Source: an uncultured SAR116 cluster alpha proteobacterium
Lineage (GTDB): Bacteria > Pseudomonadota > Alphaproteobacteria > Puniceispirillales > Marisalimonadaceae
Assembly (NCBI GenBank): GCA_902543145.1
Contig: CACBXG010000006.1
Coordinates: forward strand, 1-64,000
Length of the DNA: 64,000 bases
Reading direction: 5' to 3'
Part shown: in pieces, positions 9,026-19,884 of the stretch
Position numbering within the stretch: position 1 is the stretch's first letter
Layout of the letters: the number at the start of each line of letters is the position of its first letter
The notes under the pieces: generated by a model
Databases searched by the model: none
What the model saw: the letters and a program-made list of their open reading frames with translations, nothing else
What the model was told of the DNA's origin: nothing
Position numbers and translations under genes: made by a program

Positions 9026-9688
9026 ATGAAAATAATAATTTTTCTTATATCTTTCTTTATACTAGGTGGTTGTGCGACTTATATTGAAGAAGCAAACAAT
9101 CAACAGTTCAAACCCTTAAGACCATCATTTGAAGAATTTGAACGAGCTGAACCATCTAATGGTTCAATATATAGCACTAGCTCATCAGGACTTTTTTCTT
9201 CAGATAGAAGAGCAAAAAAAGTTGGAGACATTTTATCAGTTACTTTAAGTGAAACTTTTTCATCTAATAAAGCTGTTACAAATTCTTCTGCCAAAGCTGA
9301 TGTTATCGGAGCTGAGATTGGACCAACAGGTATTTTAAGAAATTTTGCAGGATTAGGTGGAAGTGCTCAAAAAACTAATTCATTTGCTGGATCTATGGCT
9401 ACAAATCAGTCTAATAGTTTAAGTGGAACACTGTCAGCTACAATAGTTAGAGTATTCCCAAATGGTAACTTAGAAATTAAAGGTCAAAAGAAGTTAAGAA
9501 TAACTGAGGGTACTGAATATATTCGTCTTAGTGGCATTATAAGACCAGAGGATATATCTACTACTAATACTGTTTCTTCTGCAAAGATTGCAGAGGCACA
9601 AATAGAGTATGTAGGTGCAGGAATACTTGATAGTGCTTCAAAACCAGGTTGGGGTAGCAAAATTTTTAGAGCCATTTCACCATTTTAA
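9026..9688 (+). CDS. flgH: flagellar L-ring lipoprotein FlgH
   Basis: Outer-membrane L-ring subunit. The N-terminus is a lipoprotein signal, [20 protein letters not shown], with the lipobox LGGC giving the acylated Cys at residue 15. The conserved core includes [20 protein letters not shown] and the end region [16 protein letters not shown] with [17 protein letters not shown]. Length 220 aa fits the family. The presence of L- and P-ring genes shows a Gram-negative outer membrane. Start and spacing to flgG and flgI (11 bp) support an operon. Confidence 0.95.
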   Translation: MKIIIFLISFFILGGCATYIEEANNQQFKPLRPSFEEFERAEPSNGSIYSTSSSGLFSSDRRAKKVGDILSVTLSETFSSNKAVTNSSAKADVIGAEIGPTGILRNFAGLGGSAQKTNSFAGSMATNQSNSLSGTLSATIVRVFPNGNLEIKGQKKLRITEGTEYIRLSGIIRPEDISTTNTVSSAKIAEAQIEYVGAGILDSASKPGWGSKIFRAISPF

Positions 9689-9699
9689 GGAATTTAATT

Positions 9700-10824
9700 A
9701 TGAAAAGTTTTAAACTACATTTTTTCTTTATTTTTCTTTTTTCTACAATAACTCAAGCTGTATTTGCAGATAGATTGAAAGATATGGTTAGCTTTGCTGG
9801 AATTAGATCTAACCAATTAATGGGTTATGGAATTGTTGTGGGTCTAGATGGAACGGGTGACTCATCACTCGCAGTAACACTTCAAAGTATGCAATCAACA
9901 ATATCACAATTTGGAATGAATGTAGATGCAGGGAGCTTAAGTGGGAAAAATTCTGCTGCTGTTATGATTACTGCAGACTTAGATCCATTTACAAAAGTGG
10001 GTCAAAAAATTGGTGTGACTGTATCATCAATGGGAAAAGCTAAAAGTCTAAGAGGTGGTACTCTATTGATGACACCTTTGAAGGGGGCGGATGGTAAAAC
10101 CTATGCCATTGCTCAAGGCAATCTTGCTGTAGGAGGTTTTGGTGTTGAAGGTGCTGATGGTTCTTCATTATCAGTAAATATTCCTACAGTTGGTACTATT
10201 GCAAATGGTGCAACGGTTGAGAGAATGGTTGAAGCGCCTTTTATTAATTCTAATAATTTTGTAATGAATTTACATCAAGGAGATTTTACAACTGCCAATA
10301 GAATTACTGAAGAAATTAACAAAGTATTTGGTCCTGATGTTGCTAAAGCTTTAGATCATACTTCAATCTCTGTAAGAGCGCCCAAAGATCCTTCTCAAAA
10401 AGTAAGTTTTATGAGTTTATTAGAAAATATTGAGGTAGATCCTGCATCCCCAATCGCAAAAGTTGTTGTAAATGCAAGAACTGGAACAATTGTTATTGGT
10501 GGTGATGTTAGAGTAACTCCTGCTGCAGTTAGTCACGGAAGTTTAACTGTAAAGGTTAATGAAGATACAAATACCACACCGGGACAAACATTATTTGATG
10601 ATGCTGGAAATGTTACGCAAGCAACAGATGCCAATACACAAAACGATACAGAAATTAAAGCTGGTGCAGAAACAGCATCTGCATTTGTTTTTGATGCAGG
10701 AACTTCCCTAGCAGATGTCGTTGATGCGATCAATGCAATTGGAACTACAAGTTCTGACTTAGTTGCAATACTAGAAGCTCTGAGAGCTGCTGGTGCGTTA
10801 AGAGCACAAATGATTATAATTTAA
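9700..10824 (+). CDS. flgI: flagellar P-ring protein FlgI
   Basis: Periplasmic P-ring subunit, 374 aa. A Sec signal peptide covers about residues 1-23 with likely cleavage after VFA. The mature start [20 protein letters not shown] and the motif [15 protein letters not shown] are diagnostic. The C-terminal end [16 protein letters not shown] then [15 protein letters not shown] matches the family. The segment at about 290-330 ([15 protein letters not shown] onward) is Thr/Asn-rich and looks like a variable loop. FlgI normally needs the chaperone FlgA, whose gene is not in the window. Confidence 0.95.
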   Translation: MKSFKLHFFFIFLFSTITQAVFADRLKDMVSFAGIRSNQLMGYGIVVGLDGTGDSSLAVTLQSMQSTISQFGMNVDAGSLSGKNSAAVMITADLDPFTKVGQKIGVTVSSMGKAKSLRGGTLLMTPLKGADGKTYAIAQGNLAVGGFGVEGADGSSLSVNIPTVGTIANGATVERMVEAPFINSNNFVMNLHQGDFTTANRITEEINKVFGPDVAKALDHTSISVRAPKDPSQKVSFMSLLENIEVDPASPIAKVVVNARTGTIVIGGDVRVTPAAVSHGSLTVKVNEDTNTTPGQTLFDDAGNVTQATDANTQNDTEIKAGAETASAFVFDAGTSLADVVDAINAIGTTSSDLVAILEALRAAGALRAQMIII

Positions 10825-10835
10825 AGGATGAGTTA

Positions 10836-11168
10836 ATGGATAATTCATTATCTAAAGTCAAACAAATTAGTCATTTAGCTACAAAATCTGTAGATGAAAA
10901 TAAGATCACTATATTACAAAAGCATAATAATAATGATTTAGGAATTGTTGCTGATCAGTTTGAATCTATTTTTGTTTATCAAATGCTTAAACAAGCAAGG
11001 CAAAGTAAGTTAGCCGAAGGAATATTTAGTTCTGAAGCACAAGATACATTCAACAATATGCTTGATATGGAGTATTCAGAAATTTTATCCAAAAAGAATA
11101 ACTTTGGCATTGCTGAGGCATTAATAAAACAATTTCAATCCCATATACATCCAAAGAAGGATAAATAA
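10836..11168 (+). CDS. flgJ: rod-binding protein FlgJ, short form without muramidase domain
   Basis: 110 aa, matching only the N-terminal rod-binding half of enterobacterial FlgJ. The conserved stretch is VADQFESIFVYQMLKQAR at about residues 32-49, followed by EGIFSSEAQDTFNNMLDMEY. There is no glucosaminidase domain, which is common in alphaproteobacteria, where a separate lysozyme opens the cell wall; no such gene is seen here. The stop shares a base with the flgK ATG (TAATG at 11166-11170), implying translational coupling to the very long flgK. Confidence 0.88.
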   Translation: MDNSLSKVKQISHLATKSVDENKITILQKHNNNDLGIVADQFESIFVYQMLKQARQSKLAEGIFSSEAQDTFNNMLDMEYSEILSKKNNFGIAEALIKQFQSHIHPKKDK

Positions 11169-14100
11169 TGGCCTCCTTATTTGAAATTGGAAAAACAGGT
11201 GTTCAAGCATATAGACAGGCTTTATCTGTGACAGGTCAGAATATTGCTAACATAAATACTGATGGTTATAATAAAAGAAGTGCTGACATAAGTGAAGTTG
11301 CTGGCGTAACAGGAGGGCCAACAAACGTTTCAGATAGTACAGGCTTGGGTGTCAGGGTCACTAATGTTCGCAGATCGTTTGACGCTTATCTTGCAGATAA
11401 AACGAGAACCTCACAATCTGAATATGCAATGTTAAATGACTTTGTTTCTAAGTTGAGTGACTTAGAAAATATGTTATTGCCTTCAGGAAGTGATTTAGGT
11501 GTTTTTATAGGTAGATTTTTTGATACTCTTCAAGATGTCGCAAGTAATCCTGATAGCATTTCTGCAAGAACAGTATCTTTAGAAGCTGGTAAAGCATTGG
11601 CTTCAGCATTTAATAATTATGATAATCAATTTAAAAATTTCAAATCAAACTCAATAAAGCAAATCGATATCAAAATAGAAGAAGCTAACTTATATATAAA
11701 TCAGTTGGTAGAAATAAATAAACTAATTGCCACTAGTGGTTCAAGTGAAGCATCAAACGATGTCCTAGACGCAAGAGACAAGTTGCTCATAGATTTATCA
11801 AAACTTTTAAATTTTACTGTTGATTATGCAGGTACAGGAGAGGCAATAGTAAGATTGGGTGACTCAGGTAATGGTGCTTTTTTAGTTAACAGAGCTAAAG
11901 GCTCAACTATTTCATCATCGTATGATGATAAAAATGTTTCATTAGTTATAAATGAAGGTGGTGGTAAAAAAAATCCAGGTATTTTTTCTTCTGGAATTAT
12001 AAATGGAATCTCAAATTTCTATAATTTAGTTGATTCAGTGAGTAGCGAAATAAGTCAACTTGCAGAACAATTTTCAAATGATGTAAATGAAATTCAAACC
12101 TCTGGTATTGATCTAAATGGTAAATCCGGAAAAGCTATGTTTTCTGTGAATTCAATGTTACCACAAGCTAATTTTAATAATAAATCACAATTAAAATTTA
12201 ATATAATTGAGGGTGATCCAAGTAAAATTTCCCAAGAGAAAATTTTAGTTAATTATTCAAAAATAAATAATAACTGGGAAATAAGAGATTCCAAGGGTTT
12301 GTCTAAGGCTGTAGGAAATAAAATTAATTTTAATGGATTTGAGGTTGAAATTATTGGTCAACCCCAAGATGGTGACGGTTTTCAAATATCTCCATCATTA
12401 ACAAAAGCAGGAGCTATGAAATTTCATTTTCAAAATCCTGAAGATTTTGCAGCTGCTTCAAAAAATTTAGTCTCAAAAAGCGCATCTAATGTAGGTGATG
12501 TAGAATTAAATATAATAGGTTCAACTACGCAGGCTAACATAGATTATCCCCCTAGCATCGATGAAGTTTTCTCTTCTAGTGGAAACCCTTTAGTTGCTAC
12601 AACCTTTTTAAAAGATGGTCCTGTAACTACAATTCCTTCAACCACTAAATCAATCAATTTAAGCTCTCTTGGAAACCAATCATCAGCTACATTTACAATT
12701 TCAGATGCAGATATTAAAGGTTTTTCATCATTTAGTATTAAACTTACAGACGGTAGTAATAATGAAGAAATTACTATTAGCTCTGCAGCAACAGATCCTG
12801 GAGATGGCATCAGATCAGTTGAAGAATTTGCTAACTTGCTAAACTCTGGATTAATGTTAGACGGTAAAAGTCAACATGATTTTAAAAAATTAGGTTTATT
12901 TGCTACTGGATCAAATGGTTATCTTACAATTGCCTCATCTTCTTTAGATATTGAGAGTTCTTCAATTTTATCTAGAGGTAATTCATTTACTCCCTCAACT
13001 ACGAATTTAACTGCTGGTGAAACAGTAGCTAGTAATTTACAGGTTTTTACAAGGGATGGTAGGCATGTATCAGGAACATCACTTAATGCAATACAAATAG
13101 CTTCATTAATAAAAAAAGAAAATGGATTTTTAGAGAGTGCTGAATATAGAAATGATTATTTAAACAATAATTATAGAGGCACAAACGTAACAAGGAAAAC
13201 AGCAAGTGGAGATTTTGTAAGCAGTTTTGGATCAAACCTTAGTTATAATGAACAAGAAACAGATATGGATGGTTTGTTAACTTCCAAGACACTGTCTTTG
13301 ATTGAAACTACACTTAAAGAAACATCATTAAATTATACTGCTGCAACCACTGTCAGAGGTGCAGAGTCAACTTACAACAACTCTGGTGGAACATTAGGTA
13401 CTAGCGCTGTTACTCAAATACCTCTTGCGGATGCTTCAAGTTTTCCTACCACAGGAGGAACAATTAAAATTGGTTCAGAATATTTCACATATACAGGTGT
13501 GAGTGTAAATACTCTTACAGGTATAACTAGAGCTCAAGAGGGAAGTACTGCTGAAGATCATGCACATAGCGCTGCTGTATATCTAGTTATTGGAAGTGGC
13601 GACGCCATGTCTAGTTCAGGAACAATAACTGTAGAAGACACTACAGCATTTGACTCTGTTGGTGCTATTCAAATTGGTAATGAGCTTTTTACATACACAG
13701 GTAAAACAGGAACAACTTTTACTGGGGTAACTAGAGCAACAAGTGGAACAACAGCTGCAAAACATGATAGAAATGATGCTATTTCTCAAGCGTTAGACCC
13801 AACGGCGACTACCATTAATGTCCCAAGTACAACAGGATTTCCTGCATCTGGTACTTTATTAATTGGATCAGAATATGTGACTTACACTGGCGTAACTGCA
13901 ACTTCTTTTACAGGTGTAACTAGGGGAACAACATTTAATACCCTGACGTCTACTGCAACAGCACACGCAAATGGCGCCTCAATAAAAGATTATTCTTCTG
14001 GAAATATAACACTTGATGGAACGAAAATACATTCAAAAGAACTTAATTCATATATTTCAATTGCATGTGAGAAAGATGAATCAGGTAGAACATTTACTGT

Positions 14101-17100
14101 TACAGGTTATGACTTAGATGGGCTATATCAAACTGAAACTATTCCTGGTGGTAATGCTACTACAGCTGTTGGTAGTAAAGTTTTTAGTAAGGTTAGAAAT
14201 ATAAGTATAGATGGTGATTCAGCTGGCAAGATAACTATAGGAACAGAAGCGGTTGGATATTCACTTAAAGTGACTAATAATGATAATGTAGAAAAAACTA
14301 CAAATGTACCTGTGGGTTCTAGTGCTTTTTATTTAGCTAATAAATTAAATACTGAGTTAGCGGGTACTGGTGTAAATGTGACAGCAAATACAAGAGTTTT
14401 ACTTGGTCCGTTTGATGATGGTGTCAGTGGTGCAGTAACATTCGATTTAAAGGGTAAAAACTCTGATGCAGTGTCAATCAATGCAAGTATTGATGCCAGC
14501 GATATTTCAGCACTTGCAAAAAGAATTAATGAGTATTCTTCACAGACAGGTTTATTAGCAACAGTTACATCTGATTTTAAGAAAATAATTATTGAATCTA
14601 AAGATGGATATGACATTAATTTAAAAAATATAACTGCACCCTCAGATTTTTATCTTGAGGCATATGGAAAAGACTTTGAAAAATTTAGTCAAAACGACTC
14701 TCAATTAAATTCAAAATTATTAATAGACATTAGTGATACAAAGAAAGTATCAGCAAATATCAAAGGTGAGATAAAATTTATATCTAGTGAAACTTTTACA
14801 ACACAAATAAATTCAGGAGTTTCTAAAGTAGCAGTTATAGACTCATTAACTAATGGATATATAAATATTGATAGGAACAAAACAGGCGAAGTTGTTACTA
14901 TTAAACCCGAGATCTTTGATGACTTAGATAATAGTCTTGGATCTCCTGATGGTAAAAAGGCTATTGTTGGGTTATCAAAGTATGGAATTGATTTAAATCA
15001 AAAAGATTATAAATTATTCGTGAGTGACGATGATAGTTTGTTCACCTCAAATAGACCTGCTTCTTCGGGAACAATTACACTTGATGGAGCATTAAAAGAT
15101 GCTAATGACTTAAATGCAGTTGTAACCATTTATTGTTCTGCGGATGAAAGCGGAAACACATTTACTGTTACTGGAACAAACGCAAGTGGTACAACCATTA
15201 CAGAACAAATTACAGGTGCGAGAGCTACTGATGATGATAGCTTATTCACTATAGGAAATCCTGGTTCTGCAGGGGCCATCACATTAAATGGTTCTTTAAG
15301 AACTGTCGACAATTTAAATGCAGCTGTAACCATTTTCTCTTCTGCGGATGAAAGCGGAAATATATTTACAGTTACTGGAAAAAACGCAGATGGTACTATT
15401 ATTACTGAACAAATTACAGGTAAGACAGCTAATAATACAGCTGAAGGTACAAAAAAATTTAGTAAAATAATATCAATTACGACTTCAGTTACTCCAAGTG
15501 GCAACATTAAGATTGGAACAGTTGCCAATACAGCCGTGGGTTCTACAAAATTTACTACTATAAGTTCTATAAGCTCTAATGTTAGACCAGGTGGTAATAT
15601 AAATATTGGAACAATTGGTCATAATGATATTAATGACGATGATAGCTTGGTTCAATTAACAAATTTTTCTTCAGGTGCCATTTCAATGAATGGTGTATTG
15701 CGCACGTCTAATTATCTTGGAGCAAAAATTCAAATTAAGAGTAGGGAAGACACAACAGGAACAACATTTGTAATTGCTGGGTTGGGTCTGAATAACGAAG
15801 TTATTTCAGAAAGTATAGTTGGATCAAATGGTGGTGTTGTAACTACAACCAATATTTTTAAGTCTGTTAATTCTATAAATTCTTCAGGAACTAGTAATGG
15901 AAAAATTAAGATTGGAACTAAAGCAGCTGACGGAAATTGGGATACAACCATCGATGCAAATGCATTAAACATTGATACACAAAAAGAAATTTCTACTGCA
16001 TTGCTTACATCACTTAGATCCCAAACGCCAACATCTCAAGTAAAAAGTGTTGTGCTTAATGCACTACCTCAAGATGGTAAATCTGTAGATTTAAGTTTTG
16101 AAGGACAAATCTATACTCTTAAAATGGTATCAGGAGAAGTATTAGTTGAAGGACCTGAAACAAATAGAATTAAAGCACGCTTTAATGGAACATCAGAAAA
16201 CATAAATAATTTGATTGCAGTATCCCAGACTGGTACTGCAGCCACACCCCTAACTATTAATGGTTTAAATTCTACAGCAGCAGATAGTGATGGGATTGTT
16301 CAAAATATGAATCCAGACCCATCAAATGCTAATTTTCCGGTAATTCCACTTACTGGAGCACTCAAAGATAGTACATCTCTTAATTCTAGAATAACAATTA
16401 AAAATACCGACAACGATGATAATACTGCTTTTAAAATCACTATTACTGGTACTGATCTAGACGGTAATCTAATAACTGATGAAATTAATGGTGTGAATGG
16501 GCAGAATGCAACCAATACAGGAACTAAAGTTTTTAAAACAGTTACTGAGGTAAGAGTTAATGGTGACCATGGCGATGTTGAAATTGGAACTACACCTGCC
16601 TTTGTTTCATCACTAGGCACAAGAATGTCTATTACTGCCACTGCAGATGAAAGTAGTAATTCATTTACAATAGTTGGTACAGGTACAGATGGATTAAGTA
16701 AAACTGAAACTATTTTTGGGCCAAATTCTGGAAAAACTGTTGTATCTTCAGGTTTATTTAAAACAATCCACTCAATTACTCCAGCTTCAAATACTACAGG
16801 TAACGTTGAAATTGGAACAGCACCTGGATATGAGCTTATAGCAACAGCAGAAGGTACAATTGAAGGTGCTCAATTTAAATTAGTTTCTAATACCGCGAAT
16901 ACTGCTAATGCTGAAACTTTTGGTTTAAAAGAAGGAACAACAACAATGCTTGGAAATTTTGTTGTTCAACCCACAACATCTAGTCCAGCAATTGGTATTG
17001 AAGTTACTGAAAACAATGTAAAGTCAAATTATACTATAAAATTTGATAGTAAAAAAGTTCCAGTATTTTTCAATAGTGATGGATCAGCACTTAGTGGCTC

Positions 17101-18577
17101 ACCACCAAGTTCTATAACAATGTCTTGGAATGAAACATCAGGCACGACTGATGACGCCTCTATATATAATGGCAATATGTCGGCAGGAGTTGGTATAATT
17201 ACTGATGGTATTTTATCAACCACTGACGATGATGGTCTGTTAACAAGTCAATCAGTTACAGCAGGTGATTTATATTTAGAAGGAGCCTTGGCAAAATCTA
17301 AATCATTAAATGGCAAAGTAACCATTTTTTGTAATGGAAATGAAGAAAGTAACTCTTTTGTGGTTTCAGGTTACGATACATCTGGTGTTTTTAAAACTGA
17401 GACAATTTCTGGAGGTAACAACTCTACAGTAACTGGTACAATTTCCTTTAATGAAATTTCATCTATTACTGTCGCCAACAATTCAGCAAGTACTATTAAG
17501 GTTGGAATACAAGCAACTCAGGTAGTTATGGAGCCACAGGTAATTACAATCACACCAGCAGGTTCTGATGTTGGAGAAAAATATACAATTACGGGTTTGG
17601 ATCAATTTGGTAACGCACAAACTGAAGTTTTAACTGCAAAAGCAGCTAATGAAATTGTAACAGGAACCAAAGTATTTACTCAGATTTCATCTATAGTGCC
17701 TACAAGTGCATCTGCTTCAACAGTAAAGGTAGGTACTCAAAAAGTTGGTAGATTATCATTAAGCAATACTATTGATAAAGTTGACTTTAAAATTGAAAGC
17801 AGTCCTAATGCCGATTTTGTATATGGCTTAAAAACTCAAAACATTAGAGCTGTTATTGATAATGATAGTCTTAAGGTTTCATCGTTCTCAGGTGAGCCAG
17901 TAAAAGTTGATGTACCATCTGGTTCAATTCAAAATTCAGTTGCAGAAAAAATAAGTTTAACAAATTTACCACCAGAGGATTTGATTACCTTTGTTATGGG
18001 AGGTGGTGCTAGAAAAATTAGTGCTGATTATGACAAATTTTCAGAGAGCGAATATACAGAAGATATACCTGAACTTACAATTAAGGTAGATTCATCAAAT
18101 AACAATAAAGTTGAAATTTTTGATAAAGTTTCTGGTCATTCGATTGCATCAAGAATTTTAGACGTTAACAGAGTTTTTGAAATAAATAATACGAAATTTC
18201 AATTCTCTGATGAGACTATAGTTAATAATAGCTTTGATTTTTCAAGTAATAAGGATGGTTTTGGAGACAACAGAAACATTGTAAATATTTTAGGTCTTCA
18301 AGGGTCAGACAAATCAGGTGGCAATAAAGGAAATTTTCAAGAAATTTTTAATACTACTGTTGCTAAAGTAGGATCAAATGTTCAAGCAAGTAAGTTATCT
18401 CTCGATTCAGCATCAAGCACATTAGATGCAGCAGAGGCAAGTCAAAGTGAATTTGCTGGAGTTAATCTTGATGAAGAAGCTGCACACTTACTCGAGTTTC
18501 AACAAGCATATCAAGCTTCGGCACGAATTTTGCAAACTGCTAAAGAAATGTTCCAATCTCTAATAGAGGTTGTTTAG
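11168..18577 (+). CDS. flgK: giant hook-filament junction protein FlgK (HAP1), 2469 aa
   Basis: FlgK joins hook to filament and is normally about 450-700 aa. The N-terminal HAP1 region is clear: QALSVTGQNIANINTDGYNK at about residues 18-37, VRRSFDAYLADKTRTSQSEY, and PDSISARTVSLEAG. The C-terminal region is equally clear: EEAAHLLEFQQAYQASARIL. Between about residues 700 and 2200 lie three TYTG modules (about 752-935) and around eight TGTD-type modules, plus a flagellin_IN-like module (about 1088-1160). It is a single unbroken 7.4-kb frame between intact ends. Its length implies a large lateral projection from the junction. The block at 13346-13926 is almost identical in DNA to part of the flagellin B gene. 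Confidence 0.93.
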   Translation: MASLFEIGKTGVQAYRQALSVTGQNIANINTDGYNKRSADISEVAGVTGGPTNVSDSTGLGVRVTNVRRSFDAYLADKTRTSQSEYAMLNDFVSKLSDLENMLLPSGSDLGVFIGRFFDTLQDVASNPDSISARTVSLEAGKALASAFNNYDNQFKNFKSNSIKQIDIKIEEANLYINQLVEINKLIATSGSSEASNDVLDARDKLLIDLSKLLNFTVDYAGTGEAIVRLGDSGNGAFLVNRAKGSTISSSYDDKNVSLVINEGGGKKNPGIFSSGIINGISNFYNLVDSVSSEISQLAEQFSNDVNEIQTSGIDLNGKSGKAMFSVNSMLPQANFNNKSQLKFNIIEGDPSKISQEKILVNYSKINNNWEIRDSKGLSKAVGNKINFNGFEVEIIGQPQDGDGFQISPSLTKAGAMKFHFQNPEDFAAASKNLVSKSASNVGDVELNIIGSTTQANIDYPPSIDEVFSSSGNPLVATTFLKDGPVTTIPSTTKSINLSSLGNQSSATFTISDADIKGFSSFSIKLTDGSNNEEITISSAATDPGDGIRSVEEFANLLNSGLMLDGKSQHDFKKLGLFATGSNGYLTIASSSLDIESSSILSRGNSFTPSTTNLTAGETVASNLQVFTRDGRHVSGTSLNAIQIASLIKKENGFLESAEYRNDYLNNNYRGTNVTRKTASGDFVSSFGSNLSYNEQETDMDGLLTSKTLSLIETTLKETSLNYTAATTVRGAESTYNNSGGTLGTSAVTQIPLADASSFPTTGGTIKIGSEYFTYTGVSVNTLTGITRAQEGSTAEDHAHSAAVYLVIGSGDAMSSSGTITVEDTTAFDSVGAIQIGNELFTYTGKTGTTFTGVTRATSGTTAAKHDRNDAISQALDPTATTINVPSTTGFPASGTLLIGSEYVTYTGVTATSFTGVTRGTTFNTLTSTATAHANGASIKDYSSGNITLDGTKIHSKELNSYISIACEKDESGRTFTVTGYDLDGLYQTETIPGGNATTAVGSKVFSKVRNISIDGDSAGKITIGTEAVGYSLKVTNNDNVEKTTNVPVGSSAFYLANKLNTELAGTGVNVTANTRVLLGPFDDGVSGAVTFDLKGKNSDAVSINASIDASDISALAKRINEYSSQTGLLATVTSDFKKIIIESKDGYDINLKNITAPSDFYLEAYGKDFEKFSQNDSQLNSKLLIDISDTKKVSANIKGEIKFISSETFTTQINSGVSKVAVIDSLTNGYINIDRNKTGEVVTIKPEIFDDLDNSLGSPDGKKAIVGLSKYGIDLNQKDYKLFVSDDDSLFTSNRPASSGTITLDGALKDANDLNAVVTIYCSADESGNTFTVTGTNASGTTITEQITGARATDDDSLFTIGNPGSAGAITLNGSLRTVDNLNAAVTIFSSADESGNIFTVTGKNADGTIITEQITGKTANNTAEGTKKFSKIISITTSVTPSGNIKIGTVANTAVGSTKFTTISSISSNVRPGGNINIGTIGHNDINDDDSLVQLTNFSSGAISMNGVLRTSNYLGAKIQIKSREDTTGTTFVIAGLGLNNEVISESIVGSNGGVVTTTNIFKSVNSINSSGTSNGKIKIGTKAADGNWDTTIDANALNIDTQKEISTALLTSLRSQTPTSQVKSVVLNALPQDGKSVDLSFEGQIYTLKMVSGEVLVEGPETNRIKARFNGTSENINNLIAVSQTGTAATPLTINGLNSTAADSDGIVQNMNPDPSNANFPVIPLTGALKDSTSLNSRITIKNTDNDDNTAFKITITGTDLDGNLITDEINGVNGQNATNTGTKVFKTVTEVRVNGDHGDVEIGTTPAFVSSLGTRMSITATADESSNSFTIVGTGTDGLSKTETIFGPNSGKTVVSSGLFKTIHSITPASNTTGNVEIGTAPGYELIATAEGTIEGAQFKLVSNTANTANAETFGLKEGTTTMLGNFVVQPTTSSPAIGIEVTENNVKSNYTIKFDSKKVPVFFNSDGSALSGSPPSSITMSWNETSGTTDDASIYNGNMSAGVGIITDGILSTTDDDGLLTSQSVTAGDLYLEGALAKSKSLNGKVTIFCNGNEESNSFVVSGYDTSGVFKTETISGGNNSTVTGTISFNEISSITVANNSASTIKVGIQATQVVMEPQVITITPAGSDVGEKYTITGLDQFGNAQTEVLTAKAANEIVTGTKVFTQISSIVPTSASASTVKVGTQKVGRLSLSNTIDKVDFKIESSPNADFVYGLKTQNIRAVIDNDSLKVSSFSGEPVKVDVPSGSIQNSVAEKISLTNLPPEDLITFVMGGGARKISADYDKFSESEYTEDIPELTIKVDSSNNNKVEIFDKVSGHSIASRILDVNRVFEINNTKFQFSDETIVNNSFDFSSNKDGFGDNRNIVNILGLQGSDKSGGNKGNFQEIFNTTVAKVGSNVQASKLSLDSASSTLDAAEASQSEFAGVNLDEEAAHLLEFQQAYQASARILQTAKEMFQSLIEVV
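13346..13926 (+). repeat. 581-bp block near-identical to the flagellin B gene (copy 1)
   Basis: Aligned by eye with the reverse complement of 30148-30728, this block has no indels and about 35 mismatches (about 94% identity). The first 155 bases are identical. It encodes three TYTG modules, in the same reading frame in both genes. The mismatches cluster at 13500-13590, between long near-perfect tracts, as expected from partial gene conversion. Confidence 0.9.
14020..17740 (+). repeat. array of about eight TGTD-type modules in flgK
   Basis: Each unit of roughly 75-85 aa runs: L-x-G-A-L-K-D/T, S-L-N-x-x-V-T-I, SADESGNTFTVTGTNASGT, T-E-x-I-x-G, then KVFKTVTEV, then G-x-V-x-I-G-T. Units begin near 14030, 15070, 15280, 15660, 16340, 16620, 17260 and 17545. 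They are diverged from one another. The same unit is found in FliD and in flagellins A and B. Confidence 0.75.
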
Positions 18578-18595
18578 TAATTAGAGTTATTTAAA

Positions 18596-19876
18596 ATGCA
18601 GATTAGTTCAAAATTATTTAATCAACAGCAATTAAAACAATTTTCATCAACAACTGAAGAACTTCAAGATCTTCAGAATAAAATTGCTACTGGTGAAAAT
18701 ATTTTAAGGGCCTCTGATGATCCAGTTGGATCTGTTGAGTTGTCAGGCCTAAATGTTGTTAAAAAGCAAATTGAACAATATGAGAGAAACGTAAATTCAG
18801 CTGATGATAGATTATCATTAATAGATAAAAATTTAGAAAACTTATCAAATGTTTTTATAAGAGTTCAGGAATTGATCATCCAGGCTTCAAGTGACGTTTT
18901 AGGTGCATCAGATAGAGAAGCAATTGCTATTGAAGTTGATCAAATGAAAGAAGAAATATTAAGTTTAGCTAATGCACAAGATAGTAATGGAAGTTTTTTA
19001 TTCAGTGGCTACAAAACAAATACTATTCCTTTTGTAAAAGATCTAACTGGCAAAATAAATTATAAAGGAGATAGGGGTATAGCATCTTTATCTATTTCTG
19101 AGTCTAGAGTAATAGAGACGACACTTGATGGAGGAACTTTATTTCAAGCTGTAAAGGGACCATCAGGAAAGAATGTCTCAATTTTCCAAATGTTAGAAGA
19201 TATTAGCTATTCAATAAGGACGGCTTCTGGAGGTGTGGACTCAGTAAAATCAACAGGTGTAGCAGAACTTACTTTTGAGAATAAAAACCCTGGCACATGG
19301 ACTTTCGATTTAACAGGAAATTTGGGTACAGCAACAATTACAGCTGAAATTACAGGTGAAGATCCTGCAGAGTTTGTAAGGCAAATTAATCTTGGGAACA
19401 CTGGGGTTGTTGCAACTATAATGGATGATGGAAAAACCATTAAATTAACTGACTCAGTCAACGGTCCAATGGAAATAAAGAATCTTTCTGTTTATGGAAT
19501 TGAAACTGCACAAAAAGATCCTACTTCATTTTTTAAAGTTCAACCTACAGATGGAATTGGAAACAACATAGGTAGTGTTCAAAAGTTATATGATAATGAT
19601 CAATTACCATCAAAACAATTAGATAATGTAGCTTCAACTCAGGTACATATTGCAAATAATAGAGGTGAAATTGGCGCTAGAACTAACTCTCTTGAGAGAC
19701 AAGTAGAGCTTTTAGCTAACCGAAGATTAGGGGTTGAAAAAGACGTAAGTGATTTAAAGGATGCAGATCTTGCAGCATTAGTAACTAATTTACAAAGTAT
19801 GTTAACGTCTATGCAAGCAAGTCAGCAATCATTTGTAAAAATTTCACAACTTAATTTATTTGATTATTTAAGATAA
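18596..19876 (+). CDS. flgL: hook-filament junction protein FlgL (HAP3)
   Basis: 426 aa. The flagellin-like N-terminus reads LQDLQNKIATGENILRASDD at about residues 23-42, and the C-terminal helix is AALVTNLQSMLTSMQASQQS. This is only modestly longer than usual and has none of the TYTG or TGTD modules that enlarge FlgK, which makes it a useful internal contrast. It follows flgK by 18 bp and ends the rightward hook cluster. The next gene lies on the other strand, with 8 bp between stops. Confidence 0.93.
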   Translation: MQISSKLFNQQQLKQFSSTTEELQDLQNKIATGENILRASDDPVGSVELSGLNVVKKQIEQYERNVNSADDRLSLIDKNLENLSNVFIRVQELIIQASSDVLGASDREAIAIEVDQMKEEILSLANAQDSNGSFLFSGYKTNTIPFVKDLTGKINYKGDRGIASLSISESRVIETTLDGGTLFQAVKGPSGKNVSIFQMLEDISYSIRTASGGVDSVKSTGVAELTFENKNPGTWTFDLTGNLGTATITAEITGEDPAEFVRQINLGNTGVVATIMDDGKTIKLTDSVNGPMEIKNLSVYGIETAQKDPTSFFKVQPTDGIGNNIGSVQKLYDNDQLPSKQLDNVASTQVHIANNRGEIGARTNSLERQVELLANRRLGVEKDVSDLKDADLAALVTNLQSMLTSMQASQQSFVKISQLNLFDYLR

Positions 19877-19884
19877 TTAAAAGT

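Noticed and set aside
13346..13926. Insertion sequence or transposon as cause of the flgK/flagellin B shared block
   Set aside because: No transposase, terminal inverted repeats or target duplications are seen, and the block is coding in frame in both genes.
2255..18577. Giant flgE and flgK as assembly fusions of separate genes
   Set aside because: Each has exactly one N-terminal and one C-terminal assembly domain, an uninterrupted frame, and neighbours in standard order.
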